Notes: generated from the letters alone by a model not told the origin. Positions 26,032 through 35,379 are shown, counted from the stretch's first letter. The stretch is 64,000 nt of DNA from Weizmannia acidilactici (GCF_008974225.1 NZ_BKZR01000006.1:1-64000); one strand, 5' to 3'. Made by a program: numbers and translations.

Positions 26032-26580
26032 ATGCTTGAACGATTGTTAAAAGGGGCTTTTTCCTATTTGGCCACATTTGCCGCAGCATTGGTGCTCGCT
26101 GGGATCTGCCGGCATTTTTTGTTCAGCCCAGTTACCGTTTACGGGGAATCGATGTCGCCGACCTTGGCCAATCATGAAAAAGTCATTGTCAGCAAAGTGG
26201 GGGAAATTCACCGGTTTGATATTATCGTTTTTCATGCACCGGATGAAGACGCTTATTATGTCAAAAGGGTGATCGGCCTTCCCGGCGACAGCCTCGAGAT
26301 AAAAAATGATACCCTGTATATTAACGGCAAGCCGTATGCAGAGCCGTATTTAAAACAAAACAAAGCACATATAGAAGAAGGGAGCAAATTAACCGGGGAT
26401 TTCACACTGAAAGAAATTACCGGAAAATCCACTGTGCCGAAAGATTCGTTCTTCGTCATGGGCGACAACCGGCGGATCAGCAAAGACAGCCGGATGTTTA
26501 AATTTATATCGGCCAAATCGGTGGTCGGAAAAGTTGAGCTGTCGTATTACCCGTTGAAAGATCTCGGGATGCCGAAATAA
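26032..26580 (+). CDS. Type I signal peptidase
   Basis: 182 residues. Cleaves signal peptides from secreted proteins at the outer face of the membrane. One N-terminal membrane anchor (about 8-30), the nucleophile Ser in VYGESMSPTL (residue 40), the general base Lys in YYVKRVIGLPGD (residue 78) and box E in FFVMGDNRRISKDSRMFKFI. AAGGGGG precedes ATG. The hairpin at 26588 can terminate it. SipT/SipS type, not the endoplasmic-type SipW, because the Ser-Lys dyad is present. Confidence 0.95.
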   Translation: MLERLLKGAFSYLATFAAALVLAGICRHFLFSPVTVYGESMSPTLANHEKVIVSKVGEIHRFDIIVFHAPDEDAYYVKRVIGLPGDSLEIKNDTLYINGKPYAEPYLKQNKAHIEEGSKLTGDFTLKEITGKSTVPKDSFFVMGDNRRISKDSRMFKFISAKSVVGKVELSYYPLKDLGMPK

Positions 26581-26587
26581 AGCGTAA

Positions 26588-26640
26588 TGAAGGGGGTTGC
26601 CCAAAAAGCCGGGAAAACCGGCCAAGGGGAGCTCTTTTTA
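26588..26640 (+). repeat. Hairpin related to the MITE left end, terminator of signal peptidase gene
   Basis: GGGGGTTGCCCAAAAAGCCGG, then CCGGCCAAGGGGAGCTCTTTTT: same layout as the left end of the repeat at 18314 (GGGG, TTG, CC, AAAAGYC, loop, closing arm, T-run). Only this end is present. Confidence 0.55.
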
Positions 26641-26694
26641 AGCTATTTCGACAATTATTTTCTCCGCTGGATTCTGCTGATCCTGTCCAGCCAT

Positions 26695-26724
26695 GAAAAA
26701 ATCCGGGAAAGCCTCCCGGATTGT
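26695..26724 (-). terminator. Terminator of the 33-residue membrane peptide gene
   Basis: Arms AATCCGGGA/TCCCGGATT with a short loop, and TTTTT on the minus strand. Confidence 0.75.
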
Positions 26725-26739
26725 AGGTGAAACTCAGCA

Positions 26740-26841
26740 TCACTTGTTGAACCAAATAAAGTAACTCAAAACGATGACCAGGACTAAAAAACCGATAATC
26801 GAGCTGAAGACGATTTTTTTCGATCTGGTGAAATTTCCCAA
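26740..26841 (-). CDS. 33-residue single-pass membrane peptide
   Basis: The TTG start is preceded by AGGGGAGAG at 7-8 bases; the product runs MGNFTRSKKIVFSSIIGFLV, then a continued hydrophobic segment to SYFIWFNK. Basic N-terminus and one membrane helix with a dedicated terminator downstream. Not recognised. Well-formed signals on both sides make a real gene likely even though it is too short for usual gene finding. Confidence 0.6.
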   Translation of the reverse strand: MGNFTRSKKIVFSSIIGFLVLVIVLSYFIWFNK

Positions 26842-26922
26842 GGTAAGACTCTCCCCTCTGCGCGAACTGTATTGTTATGCTCATTTTACCCTTAAAAGGG
26901 AAAATTCAAACAAAGGGGCGAT

Positions 26923-28176
26923 TTAGTCCACCTTCGACATTTGCAACGCCTTCTTAATGTTTTTCAATGAATTGCTTTTTCCATACAACAGAACCCCGCC
27001 GCGGTATATACGCGCACCCTCCGCCGCCATCAGAATAATCATTACTACCAGCACCGCCGCTCCTGAGATGCCCACCCAAACCGGCAAATCAAGCATTCCG
27101 ACACGCAAAAACATCAGCATCGGAGTAAAAAACGGCACATAAGAAAGCACAGTGATGTAGCCTGCTGAAGGATTGCCAAGGCCTGCCATCGCAAGGAAAA
27201 AGCCGATCATCACTAGAAACGTCATCGGCATCATCATTTGCTGCGCGTCTTCAATCCGGCTGACGAGCGAACCGAGCAGTGCCGCAAGAGTCGCGTACAG
27301 CAGATACCCGAGTACAAAAAACACAACAGCATACGCAATTGTTGATGCCTTTATATCGGAAAAACCAAATACATCAAAAAAGCCCCCGGTTAAATTGTCG
27401 AGATTTTGTTTGATTGAAAAATAGGCTGATGCAAGCAGAACGGCCATCTGTGTCAACCCGAGCAAAGCGCCGCCGAGAATTTTCGCAAACATTTGCTGCA
27501 CAGGAGATACGCTTGAAATTAAAATTTCCATGACACGCGATGCTTTTTCCGTCGCCACTTCCATTCCGACTGCGCTCGCATAAAAAATCACAGCAAAATA
27601 AATGGCAAACAGTAAAATATAAACAAGTCCCCTTGCCTGCGCCAATTCTTCCTCGGATTTTGCTTTGGTTTTGAGATTCACGCTTTTAAAAGATACCGGG
27701 CTGTTTAACTGGGCGAGCTGGCTTGGGGAAAGCTTCAATTCGGCAGCCACCATACTCCCTTTTACAGCCTGCAAAGCCTGCTCCAAACTGTCCGTGATGC
27801 CGGTATCAGCCAAGTCGGGGGCTTTATATGTCGCTTTTGGCATACGGGACGCATCAAGCGACAGAACAAGATATCCTTTATATTTTCCGCTTAAGACCTC
27901 TTGACGCAATATGCTTTTGCTTTTTTCCGTTTGAACAAGCTGTATATCTTTGTCAATAGCTTTCAGTTGCTGTTTCAACAGCCCGTAGTGCATGTTCGTT
28001 TGATCGAGCACAGCAATTTTTTCCTGCTTGCCGCCACCCGCAAAAAAATCGATAATCCGGCTCATGTTGCCCATGATGATGACAGCGGCTAGCAAAATAA
28101 CAGTCGTGATGATAAAGGATCTCGATTTTAATTTGGACGAGTAAGTATGCCCGAGCAAAATGCCGAACTTATTCAT
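26923..28176 (-). CDS. ABC exporter permease, NatB/YhaP type
   Basis: 417 residues. An N-terminal membrane helix (about 18-40), a large extracytoplasmic domain (about 45-170) and five to six membrane helices after residue 180, the ABC-2 permease plan. AGGGGC precedes an ATG that overlaps the end of the ATPase gene by 8 bp, so the two are coupled. The family includes sodium exporters (NatAB) and poorly characterised exporters (YhaP/YhaQ); the substrate is not visible. Confidence 0.85.
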   Translation of the reverse strand: MNKFGILLGHTYSSKLKSRSFIITTVILLAAVIIMGNMSRIIDFFAGGGKQEKIAVLDQTNMHYGLLKQQLKAIDKDIQLVQTEKSKSILRQEVLSGKYKGYLVLSLDASRMPKATYKAPDLADTGITDSLEQALQAVKGSMVAAELKLSPSQLAQLNSPVSFKSVNLKTKAKSEEELAQARGLVYILLFAIYFAVIFYASAVGMEVATEKASRVMEILISSVSPVQQMFAKILGGALLGLTQMAVLLASAYFSIKQNLDNLTGGFFDVFGFSDIKASTIAYAVVFFVLGYLLYATLAALLGSLVSRIEDAQQMMMPMTFLVMIGFFLAMAGLGNPSAGYITVLSYVPFFTPMLMFLRVGMLDLPVWVGISGAAVLVVMIILMAAEGARIYRGGVLLYGKSNSLKNIKKALQMSKVD

Positions 28177-29068
28177 AGGAAGCCCCTACCTTTTCTATGA
28201 AAATATCATTTAAAGACGGTTCTTCAAGCGCAAACTTGCGGATAAAACCTTTCCCGTTGATTTCATTTAAAATTTCCTGCGCGGCTTCTTCCCGGTCAAT
28301 TTGCAGTTCCGCCCCCAAAGCCGTTTGCTTAAATTTTGCAACGCCGGAGAAAGTACGTAAAAATTCGAGGTCAAAGTCAGCATGGATGATGACATTTTTC
28401 TTGCCGAATGCGCGCTTAATCTCCTTTAACCCGCCGTGAACAACCGGACTTCCATGATGCATAATGCACAAGTGCTGGCAAAGTTCTTCGACATGCTCCA
28501 TCCGGTGGCTTGAAAAAACAATCGTTACCCCGCTATCCTGCAGTTCACAAACGGCTGCTTTTAAGGTCTCGACATTAACCGGGTCAAGCCCGCTGAAAGG
28601 CTCATCCAGTATGAGCAGTTTCGGCTTGTGTATAACTGCGGCGATAAACTGGATCTTCTGCTGATTGCCTTTTGAAAGTTCCTCCACGCGTTTATCGAAG
28701 TATTCTTCGACATGAAACCGTCCGAGCCAATATTTTAATTCTTTCAGTGCATCCTGCTTGCGCATCCCCCGTAATCTCGCAAGGTAAACAAGTTGATCCT
28801 TTACTTTTAATTTTGGATACAATCCCCTTTCTTCCGGCAAATACCCGATATGCGGGCTGACATTGTAATCGATCTTTTTCCCGTTCCAGGTGATTGTGCC
28901 TTCATTTGGTTTTAACAAGCCCAAGATCATCCGGAAAGTGGTCGTTTTCCCGGCTCCGTTCGCTCCTAAAAAGCCAAAAATTTCTTTATCGGGAATGGTT
29001 AAAGATAAGTCTTTTACGGCTGTAAAATCACCGAATCTTTTGGTCACGTGCTCCAGCTTCAAGGACAT
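28169..29068 (-). CDS. ABC exporter ATPase, NatA/YhaQ type
   Basis: 299 residues. Walker A GANGAGKTT (about 35-43), signature LSKGNQQKIQF (the usual SGGQ replaced by SKGNQQ, common in this subfamily), Walker B KLLILDEPFSGLDPVN and the H-loop VFSSHRME. GGAGG precedes ATG. Drives the permease encoded directly downstream. Confidence 0.92.
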   Translation of the reverse strand: MSLKLEHVTKRFGDFTAVKDLSLTIPDKEIFGFLGANGAGKTTTFRMILGLLKPNEGTITWNGKKIDYNVSPHIGYLPEERGLYPKLKVKDQLVYLARLRGMRKQDALKELKYWLGRFHVEEYFDKRVEELSKGNQQKIQFIAAVIHKPKLLILDEPFSGLDPVNVETLKAAVCELQDSGVTIVFSSHRMEHVEELCQHLCIMHHGSPVVHGGLKEIKRAFGKKNVIIHADFDLEFLRTFSGVAKFKQTALGAELQIDREEAAQEILNEINGKGFIRKFALEEPSLNDIFIEKVGASYE

Positions 29069-29162
29069 AATCCTTCGCCTCCTTTACCTTCTCTCTACAT
29101 ACGTAAACCGGCAGAAAAAGTTCCATAAAAAAGGCCGCATAGCAAACAGACCATTGAAAAAA

Positions 29163-29206
29163 AGAAAAGCGGCGGGCTTGCTCCATTGAAATGGTCCCAC
29201 CGCTTT
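29163..29206 (-). terminator. Terminator of the SDR gene
   Basis: AAAGCGGTGGG...CCCGCCGCTTT imperfect hairpin with a T-rich tail on the minus strand. Confidence 0.55.
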
Positions 29207-29267
29207 ATATTTGTGCGTGTTATCCTTTTTCAGCTGCCTTTGATATGCGGCATTTACACATGGTTCA

Positions 29268-30029
29268 TTAATATGCTGTCCATCCGGCATCTGCCGTGAT
29301 AACGGTGCCGTTAACGAACGAGGAATCATCGGAAGCGAGGAAAAGCGCAATCTTTGCAATTTCTTCCGGCTTTCCGGTTCTCGGGTTGAGCCCGATGCCG
29401 GCCATTGCCCGCTCCATCCCGAACGCGTTCGGCTCGCTCATCGTCGTTCCAATGTTTGTTTCCACCCCGCCCGGCGCAATGGCATTGCAGCGGATGCCTT
29501 TTGGTGCATATTGGAAGCCAACACTTTTTGTCAATCCGACCACAGCATGTTTTGAAGCAGTATACGCAGTACCGGCCCGGGATCCGAACAAGCCGCCGAC
29601 CGAAGCAACATTCACAATGACACCGCCCCTTTTTTCAAGGAAAATCGGAAGCGCTTTTCTTATTGTCCGCATCGGCCCGGTTGTGTTGACGGCGAAAACT
29701 TTTTCCCATAAGGCGTCCGTGAGATCCGCCGCCGGTACCATGTTGTCCATAATGCCGGCATTGTTTACGAGGATATCAAGCGTACCATATGTTTTCACTG
29801 CCGTATCGATCATGGTTTGCACATCTTCTTCTTTTACGACATTGGCCTGAACGGCAACAGCCGCACCTCCGGCTGATTCAATTTCGGAAACAGTCTGCTG
29901 CACACCTTCTAAATTAAGATCGGAAGCGACGACTTTTGCACCTTCATTTGCATATAAAATCGCAATCGCTTTCCCCATACCTGATGCAGCGCCAGTCACT
30001 ACAGCAACTTTTCCATCCAGTTTTCCCAT
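29268..30029 (-). CDS. Short-chain dehydrogenase/reductase
   Basis: 253 residues of the classical SDR type: cofactor motif VTGAASGMGKAIA (about 12-24), Asp after beta-2 (VVASDLNLEG, favouring NAD), LVNNAGIMD, catalytic Ser in VNVASVGGLFG and YTASK (Tyr-x-x-x-Lys). Substrate unknown; glucose-1-dehydrogenase and 3-oxoacyl reductase relatives look alike. Monocistronic, with GTGAGGGATC before ATG. Confidence 0.9.
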   Translation of the reverse strand: MGKLDGKVAVVTGAASGMGKAIAILYANEGAKVVASDLNLEGVQQTVSEIESAGGAAVAVQANVVKEEDVQTMIDTAVKTYGTLDILVNNAGIMDNMVPAADLTDALWEKVFAVNTTGPMRTIRKALPIFLEKRGGVIVNVASVGGLFGSRAGTAYTASKHAVVGLTKSVGFQYAPKGIRCNAIAPGGVETNIGTTMSEPNAFGMERAMAGIGLNPRTGKPEEIAKIALFLASDDSSFVNGTVITADAGWTAY

Positions 30030-30304
30030 GATCCCTCACCCTTTATTGAATGCGTTTACAAAATTTAGTACAAGTGCATAATTTTATTATATTACATTTG
30101 CACGCTATTACCAATCATTTTTTTCGGTTTTATAGGACTCCGGTCACAATTAGACCGCGAACTGGGCAGTAATATAATGATTTTTTGATTCATACGGCAA
30201 CAATTCATTCCGAAATAACAACTTTACTTTCCAGAACGATCCAAAACGCGAGATTTGCATTCCATTCCGCTTTTTTTCCTTCCAAAACCTATTCCATCCT
30301 GGCA
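30030..30304. other. Intergenic, nothing recognised
   Basis: AT-rich promoter region of the SDR gene; no ORF or motif supported. Confidence 0.5.
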
Positions 30305-30491
30305 CAAAAAAGGGACTGTCCCAAAAGCCCTTTTTACATAGAAAATGCGGCGATATTTTAAAAGACCATTTTAATCAATTTTTTCTCCTCGAAATGGACC
30401 TTAGAAGCATTGTAAAGAGTACTTTACTGTAATTTTTCCTCTAAAATAGGTTTGTCCCAAAAGTATGTTTACCGACTTTTGGGACAAATCT
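30305..30491 (+). repeat. Short MITE-like repeat with a perfect hairpin at its right end
   Basis: The left end GGGACTGTCCCAAAAGCC is inverted at the right end (GTTTACCGACTTTTGGGAC). The right end itself is a hairpin with perfect 14-bp arms TTTGTCCCAAAAGT/ACTTTTGGGACAAA (30451-30464, 30475-30488). No ORF in the 187 bp. It sits just past the ROK kinase gene. Confidence 0.7.
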
Positions 30492-30498
30492 TTTATTG

Positions 30499-31374
30499 CT
30501 ATTTCTGTGTATTTTCATACGCCTGTTTTCCGAGCAAAATCGCACCCGTGATGCCGGCATCGTTTCCAAGGCCGGGTGCGGTGATATATTCGGACAGCGG
30601 TTCCGGCAGCTTGGCATAGCCGTTAATCAGTTCGCCAAGCCTTTGATGAATGAGCGGAAATAATTGCTTTTGGTGCATCACGCCCCCGCCCAGAATAATT
30701 TTTTTCGGCGACACGATTAAAATATACTGCATGAGCGCCTGTGCAAGGTAATCGGCTTCAATTTTCCACACTTCAGGGTGCCCGGCGAGATCTTTCCCTT
30801 TTTTCCCCCAGCGCGCCTCAATCGCCGGACCTGCGGCCAAGCCTTCAAGGCAGTCATGATGGAACGGGCAGGTGCCTTCGTAATGGTCATCCGGGTGGCG
30901 GCGCACTAAAATATGCCCCATTTCCGGGTGTGACCATCCTTCAAGCAGTTGGCCTTTTACAATGGCACCGGCGCCGATGCCGGTACCGACCGTAATATAC
31001 AGGCAGCTGTCAAGACCCTTTGCCGCGCCGAGCATCAATTCCCCAAGCGCGGCACCGTTCACGTCCGTCGTGAAACCGGCCGGGACGCCCAAAGCTTTTT
31101 CCATTGTTTGTTTTATCGGATAGTGCTGCCATGCCGTTTTCGGCGTTGTGGTGATGTACCCGTACGTTTCACTCGCCGGATTGACATCAATCGGCCCGAA
31201 TGATGCGATGCCAAGTGCTTTCACTTCAAAGCGGGAAAAAAATTCAGTCACATCTTTCATTGTATCTCCCGGATCGCGCGTTAGAAACTCGACCCGTTCC
31301 TGGATGTTTCCATTTTCATCCCCGACCGCACAAACAAATTTCGTGCCACCGGCTTCAATTCCGCCAAATAACAT
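30499..31374 (-). CDS. ROK-family fructokinase (GmuE-like)
   Basis: 291 residues. Phosphorylates a free hexose, probably fructose or glucose, with ATP. Seen: FGGIEAGGTKFVCAVG (phosphate-binding loop), YITVGTGIGAGAIVKG, and the zinc site in PEMGHILVRRHPDD then GTCPFHHDCLEGL (His and three Cys/His ligands). AAAGGGGAGG precedes ATG. Last gene of the gmu-like operon, where it would handle the sugar freed by the GH1 enzyme. Confidence 0.9.
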   Translation of the reverse strand: MLFGGIEAGGTKFVCAVGDENGNIQERVEFLTRDPGDTMKDVTEFFSRFEVKALGIASFGPIDVNPASETYGYITTTPKTAWQHYPIKQTMEKALGVPAGFTTDVNGAALGELMLGAAKGLDSCLYITVGTGIGAGAIVKGQLLEGWSHPEMGHILVRRHPDDHYEGTCPFHHDCLEGLAAGPAIEARWGKKGKDLAGHPEVWKIEADYLAQALMQYILIVSPKKIILGGGVMHQKQLFPLIHQRLGELINGYAKLPEPLSEYITAPGLGNDAGITGAILLGKQAYENTQK

Positions 31375-31389
31375 TGTGATTCCTCCCCT

Positions 31390-32124
31390 TTATGTTTTTT
31401 GTATGTTGACTGCGGTAAACACAAATTTATCATAGCGGTGCCTTGAGAAAGAATATTCAAAAGGCACGCCGGTATTTAAATAGCCAATTTGTTCCACTTC
31501 CAGCACCGGATCATCCGGAGCACATTTTAAATATTTTTGGTCAAGTTCATTCGGCTTGTCCGCCCGGATTTTGCGGTGGCATCCACCAATCGTCAAATGC
31601 AATTGGTTTTTAATATAGCTGTAAATCGATGATTGCAGTACTTCATCGGTAATGCCGCTGATCAACTCGGCAGGCATATATGTTTCCTCCAGCACATAGG
31701 GCTCCCCCTCCACGATCCTGAGTCGGATAATATGGTAAACCGGTGTCTGTACTGTGATCGATAAATGAGATGCGATATGTTCATCCGGAAACATCACTTC
31801 AAATGTAATCGTTTTACTTTTAATATCCTTATCTTTCAGCAAATTGGTCAGGCCAAGTGACTCATTTGTCGATACATTAACAAGTTGGTTATCCACAGCA
31901 GACTTTACGATAAACGTGCCATGCCCCCGCTTCCGATACAGCAGTCCATCCATCACAAGCATGTCAAGCGCCTTTTTCATTGTCATTCTACTGCAGCCGA
32001 ATTCTTTCGCCAAGGTAATCTCATCGGGAATGGGCGCATCATATGGGTATTCTTTTTCTAAAATCCTTCTTTTGATTTCATGAGAAATGCTCTCGTATTT
32101 TGTTGCTTTCGGCGCCTGTTTCAT
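31390..32124 (-). CDS. GntR-family regulator with UTRA domain (GmuR-like)
   Basis: 244 residues. N-terminal winged helix (about 8-75, TLAKEFGCSRMTMKKALDML) and C-terminal UTRA sugar-phosphate sensor (about 95-240). AAGGGGA precedes ATG. Inside the beta-glucoside operon, it is most likely the repressor acting on the palindrome at 35751, with a sugar phosphate as inducer. Confidence 0.9.
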   Translation of the reverse strand: MKQAPKATKYESISHEIKRRILEKEYPYDAPIPDEITLAKEFGCSRMTMKKALDMLVMDGLLYRKRGHGTFIVKSAVDNQLVNVSTNESLGLTNLLKDKDIKSKTITFEVMFPDEHIASHLSITVQTPVYHIIRLRIVEGEPYVLEETYMPAELISGITDEVLQSSIYSYIKNQLHLTIGGCHRKIRADKPNELDQKYLKCAPDDPVLEVEQIGYLNTGVPFEYSFSRHRYDKFVFTAVNIQKT

Positions 32125-32186
32125 TCATCATTCCCCTTTGCCTTACTAATATCTGGCTATACGGTTATTACTAGTATACACGTTTT

Positions 32187-32200
32187 TTCAAACGTTTTCC
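32187..32200 (-). promoter_or_regulatory. Weak cre-like site ahead of the GntR gene
   Basis: GGAAAACGTTTGAA matches the core AANCGNTN of the cre consensus but misses three outer positions. Could modulate an internal promoter; low certainty. Confidence 0.25.
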
Positions 32201-32276
32201 TCATAAATTGTTTAAAACTTCACATTGCTCCGAAAGCAATAAGGGGCGGACACTGCAGGCACCCGCACCCTGTTCC

Positions 32277-33671
32277 TTAAAACCCGTTCTGCTCCGCCAC
32301 TTGTTTAAACCAGTATCCGCTTTTCTTAATGGTTCGTTCGCAGTCTTTATCAAGATTGACAGAAACAAAGCCGTACCGGTTTTTATAAGCATTTGTCCAT
32401 GACCAGTTGTCCATAAACGTCCACATATGATAACCTTTTACATTCACCCCTTCCCGGATCGCTTTGTGCAGCCATTTCAAATGTTCACGGATAAACTCGA
32501 TACGATAATCGTCTTCAATCATCCCCTCCTCATTTCGGAATTTTTCTTCGCCTTCCACGCCAATCCCGTTTTCGGAAATATAGCACTCAATATTGCCGTA
32601 ATTTTCTTTCAAATTGATCAGCAAATCGTAAATTCCTTTTTCATAAATTTCCCAACCGCGGTGGCGATTCATTTTTCTACCCGGCATCTCATAATCATCG
32701 AAAAACCTTTCCGGCATAAACGGTGCATACGGATTCGGCAAATTTTCTTTTGCTTTTACGCGGCGTGGTTGGTAGTAATTGACGCCAAGAAGATCAACCG
32801 TATTCTCACGGATCAGTTTCAGATCGCCTTCTTCTGTTTTTGGCAAAAAGCTGTATGTTTTCAACAGTTCAACCAGTTCGGCCGGATATACACCTTTTAC
32901 TGCCGGATCCAGAAAACTGCGATTAAAAAATAAATCTGCGATATTCGCGGCTTTCACATCAGCCGGATGCTGGCTTCTTGGATACGAAGGAGTCAAATTC
33001 AAAATGATGCCGATTTTGCCATCCTTTATATTGGTTTTTCTGAAAACTTGTACCGCTTTTGCATGCGCCAAAACGGTATGGTAAGCAACCTGAACCGCCC
33101 TTTGGAAATCGACGACATTTGGATAATGAAAATCATATAAATAGCCGCCTTCAACCGGAACAATCGGTTCATTAAACGTAAACCATTTTTTTACACGATC
33201 CCCGAATGTTTCAAAACATATTTTGGCGTACGACGCATAGGAATCAATGACTTTCCGGTTTTCCCAGCCGCCGATTTTTTGCAATTCCATTGGCATGTCG
33301 AAATGGAATAAATTCACAAACGGTTCAATGCCGTTTTGAATAAGTTCATCAATGACACGGTTGTAAAAGTCGACAGCTTTCTCATTCACTTTTCCGTTGC
33401 CTCCCGGAATGAGCCTTGACCAGGAGATGGAAAAGCGGAAAGAATTGTGCCCAGTTTCTTTCATTAATTGAATATCTTCTTTATAACGGTGGTAAAAATC
33501 AGAGGTTTTTTCCGGTCCGATACCGTCAAAAAACCGGTTTGGCTCTTGTTCATACCAATAATCCCAAATATTTATCCCTTTTCCATCTTCGCGGGAAGCT
33601 CCTTCAATTTGTGTTGCAGATGTGGCACTTCCCCACCAAAATCCTTCCGGAAATTTATACTTGATTGCCAT
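32277..33671 (-). CDS. Glycoside hydrolase family 1, 6-phospho-beta-glucosidase (GmuD-like)
   Basis: 464 residues. Hydrolyses the phosphorylated disaccharide delivered by the PTS. Seen: FPEGFWWGSATSATQIEG at the N-terminus, the acid/base Glu in FTFNEPIVP, the nucleophile Glu in CYISENGIGVEG and the C-terminal RTIKKSGYWFK typical of phospho-substrate enzymes. GAGGTG places the start at ATG 33671 rather than the in-frame GTG at 33680. Between the EIIA and regulator genes. Confidence 0.93.
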   Translation of the reverse strand: MAIKYKFPEGFWWGSATSATQIEGASREDGKGINIWDYWYEQEPNRFFDGIGPEKTSDFYHRYKEDIQLMKETGHNSFRFSISWSRLIPGGNGKVNEKAVDFYNRVIDELIQNGIEPFVNLFHFDMPMELQKIGGWENRKVIDSYASYAKICFETFGDRVKKWFTFNEPIVPVEGGYLYDFHYPNVVDFQRAVQVAYHTVLAHAKAVQVFRKTNIKDGKIGIILNLTPSYPRSQHPADVKAANIADLFFNRSFLDPAVKGVYPAELVELLKTYSFLPKTEEGDLKLIRENTVDLLGVNYYQPRRVKAKENLPNPYAPFMPERFFDDYEMPGRKMNRHRGWEIYEKGIYDLLINLKENYGNIECYISENGIGVEGEEKFRNEEGMIEDDYRIEFIREHLKWLHKAIREGVNVKGYHMWTFMDNWSWTNAYKNRYGFVSVNLDKDCERTIKKSGYWFKQVAEQNGF

Positions 33672-33692
33672 ATTGAACACCTCTTATGCTTT

Positions 33693-34010
33693 TCATGCTG
33701 ATACGTGTTTATTTTTGTACAATTCAATAATTTCTATTGCAAGGTCCTTAACTGTTAACGCGGTCATCAAATGATCCTGAGAGTGGATCAAAATGACGTT
33801 AATATCGTTTTTATTCCCGTTTGCTTCGTCCTGAAGAAGTTTCGTTTGAAAATTGTGCGCTTTGCCTAACTCCGTTTTTGCCTCTTCCATCAACCTGTCT
33901 GCTTCATCGAAATCTCCATTTTTTGCCGCCTGGATCGCTTCCATTGCACAAGATCTGCCATTTCCGGCATATAAAATGATTTGAAATGCGATTTCTGTCA
34001 TGTTTTCCAC
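33693..34010 (-). CDS. PTS beta-glucoside EIIA component (GmuA-like)
   Basis: 105 residues, a helical phosphocarrier. Active-site His in LIHSQDHLMTALT (residue 76). GTG start with GGAGTG eight bases upstream. Third gene of the operon, 58 bp after EIIC; that gap contains a hairpin that may tune its expression. Confidence 0.93.
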   Translation of the reverse strand: MENMTEIAFQIILYAGNGRSCAMEAIQAAKNGDFDEADRLMEEAKTELGKAHNFQTKLLQDEANGNKNDINVILIHSQDHLMTALTVKDLAIEIIELYKNKHVSA

Positions 34011-34037
34011 TTATGATCCACTCCTAAAAGTAAACAC

Positions 34038-34060
34038 CGGCCTCTATTCAAAAGAGGCCG
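34038..34060 (-). promoter_or_regulatory. Intra-operon hairpin between EIIC and EIIA genes
   Basis: Perfect 8-bp arms CGGCCTCT/AGAGGCCG with a 7-nt loop and no strong T-run. A partial terminator or mRNA processing element rather than an operon end. Confidence 0.5.
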
Positions 34061-34067
34061 AATAATT

Positions 34068-35360
34068 TTATTCATTTGATGCTTTCTTCTCGCTTTCATA
34101 GTAGTTTTTATCCAAGATCTTCAAGAACGGCCACCAGATTGCCATAACGACAAGCAGATTCACAAGCTGTAAAACGCCGCCCTGCCAATGATTTCCAGTT
34201 GCTAAAAAGCCGTTAATGACAATCGGGGTGGTCCAAGGAACAATAACGCCTGCTGGTTTTGGCACGAGACCTGTCGCCATTGAAAAATAGGTGATAATCG
34301 TAACAACAACCGGCGCCAGAATCCATGGAATAAGGACCAGTGGATTCATCACGATCGGAAGGCCGAAAATAATCGGTTCGTTTACGTTGAAGATGCCTGC
34401 CGGGCCGCCCAGTTTGCCGAGTTCTTTAATTTGCCGGCTTCTGCCGATGATAAAGATTAGAACCACTACGGCAAGCGTCATGCCTGTTCCGCCCATTCCA
34501 ACAAGGAAGGAATCGATAAACTGTTTTGTAATGATGTTCGGCAGTTCATGGCCTGACTGGAACGCTTTCAAATTTTGGTCATTTAATGTATACCAGATCG
34601 GGTCAAACACAGAGTTGATAATGATTTGGCCATGGAGCCCGAAAAACCAGAACAGCTGGATTAACAGCACTGCAACAATTGTTGCCGGCAGTCCGCTTCC
34701 TAATGCGGTCAACGGTTTTTGGATGATGGTATATATAAAGTTCTGAACCGTTTCAAACGGCGTATAGCTGAAAATAATTCTGATTGCCAAAAAGATTGTA
34801 AGCGTTAAAGCAATTGGAATAAGCGCGCTGAATGATTTTGACACAGCTTCCGGAACACCCGGCGGCATTTTGATCGTCCAATTTTTATTGACAAAATAAC
34901 GATATAATTCCGCTGAGATAAAAGCAGTAAAAATCCCCAGAAACATCCCTTGCGCGCTCAAGGCCGAAGTCGGGATCACACCCGTTGTTTTGCCCAGAAC
35001 CTGCGGCGTTAAAATCAGGAATGAAGCAAGCGCAACAACACCGCCGTACAAAGCTTCACCACCATAATGCTGGGTCAATTTGTATCCGATTCCAATGATA
35101 ACAAATAAGCCCATAATACTTAATGTTGCGGCGGATGCAGGGCCTAAAGCATTTTGATAAGCGGTATAGGCATCTTTGCTGATGATATGGTCCAAAAACG
35201 GAAAGTTTGCAATAACGACAAAGATAGAACCGAAAATGATCAGCGGTAACGCAACCATGAAACCGTCGCGGAGCGCAGTCAGATATCGATTATTGTTCAA
35301 TTTATCCGCTATTGGCAAAAGGATTTTTTCCAAAAAGTCCATGAATTTGTTGCTGTTCAT
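34068..35360 (-). CDS. PTS beta-glucoside EIIC permease (GmuC-like)
   Basis: 430 residues, about ten membrane helices. Seen: the family's PPGVPEAVSKSFSALIPIAL, FWFFGLHGQIIINSVFDPIW, GGTGMTLAVVVL and NEPIIFGLPIVMNPLVLIPW. Carries and phosphorylates a beta-linked disaccharide together with EIIB. GGGGGAGAG precedes ATG. The broken EIIC at 23502 is a paralogue. Confidence 0.95.
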   Translation of the reverse strand: MNSNKFMDFLEKILLPIADKLNNNRYLTALRDGFMVALPLIIFGSIFVVIANFPFLDHIISKDAYTAYQNALGPASAATLSIMGLFVIIGIGYKLTQHYGGEALYGGVVALASFLILTPQVLGKTTGVIPTSALSAQGMFLGIFTAFISAELYRYFVNKNWTIKMPPGVPEAVSKSFSALIPIALTLTIFLAIRIIFSYTPFETVQNFIYTIIQKPLTALGSGLPATIVAVLLIQLFWFFGLHGQIIINSVFDPIWYTLNDQNLKAFQSGHELPNIITKQFIDSFLVGMGGTGMTLAVVVLIFIIGRSRQIKELGKLGGPAGIFNVNEPIIFGLPIVMNPLVLIPWILAPVVVTIITYFSMATGLVPKPAGVIVPWTTPIVINGFLATGNHWQGGVLQLVNLLVVMAIWWPFLKILDKNYYESEKKASNE

Positions 35361-35379
35361 TTTTCTCTCCCCCGCATGA

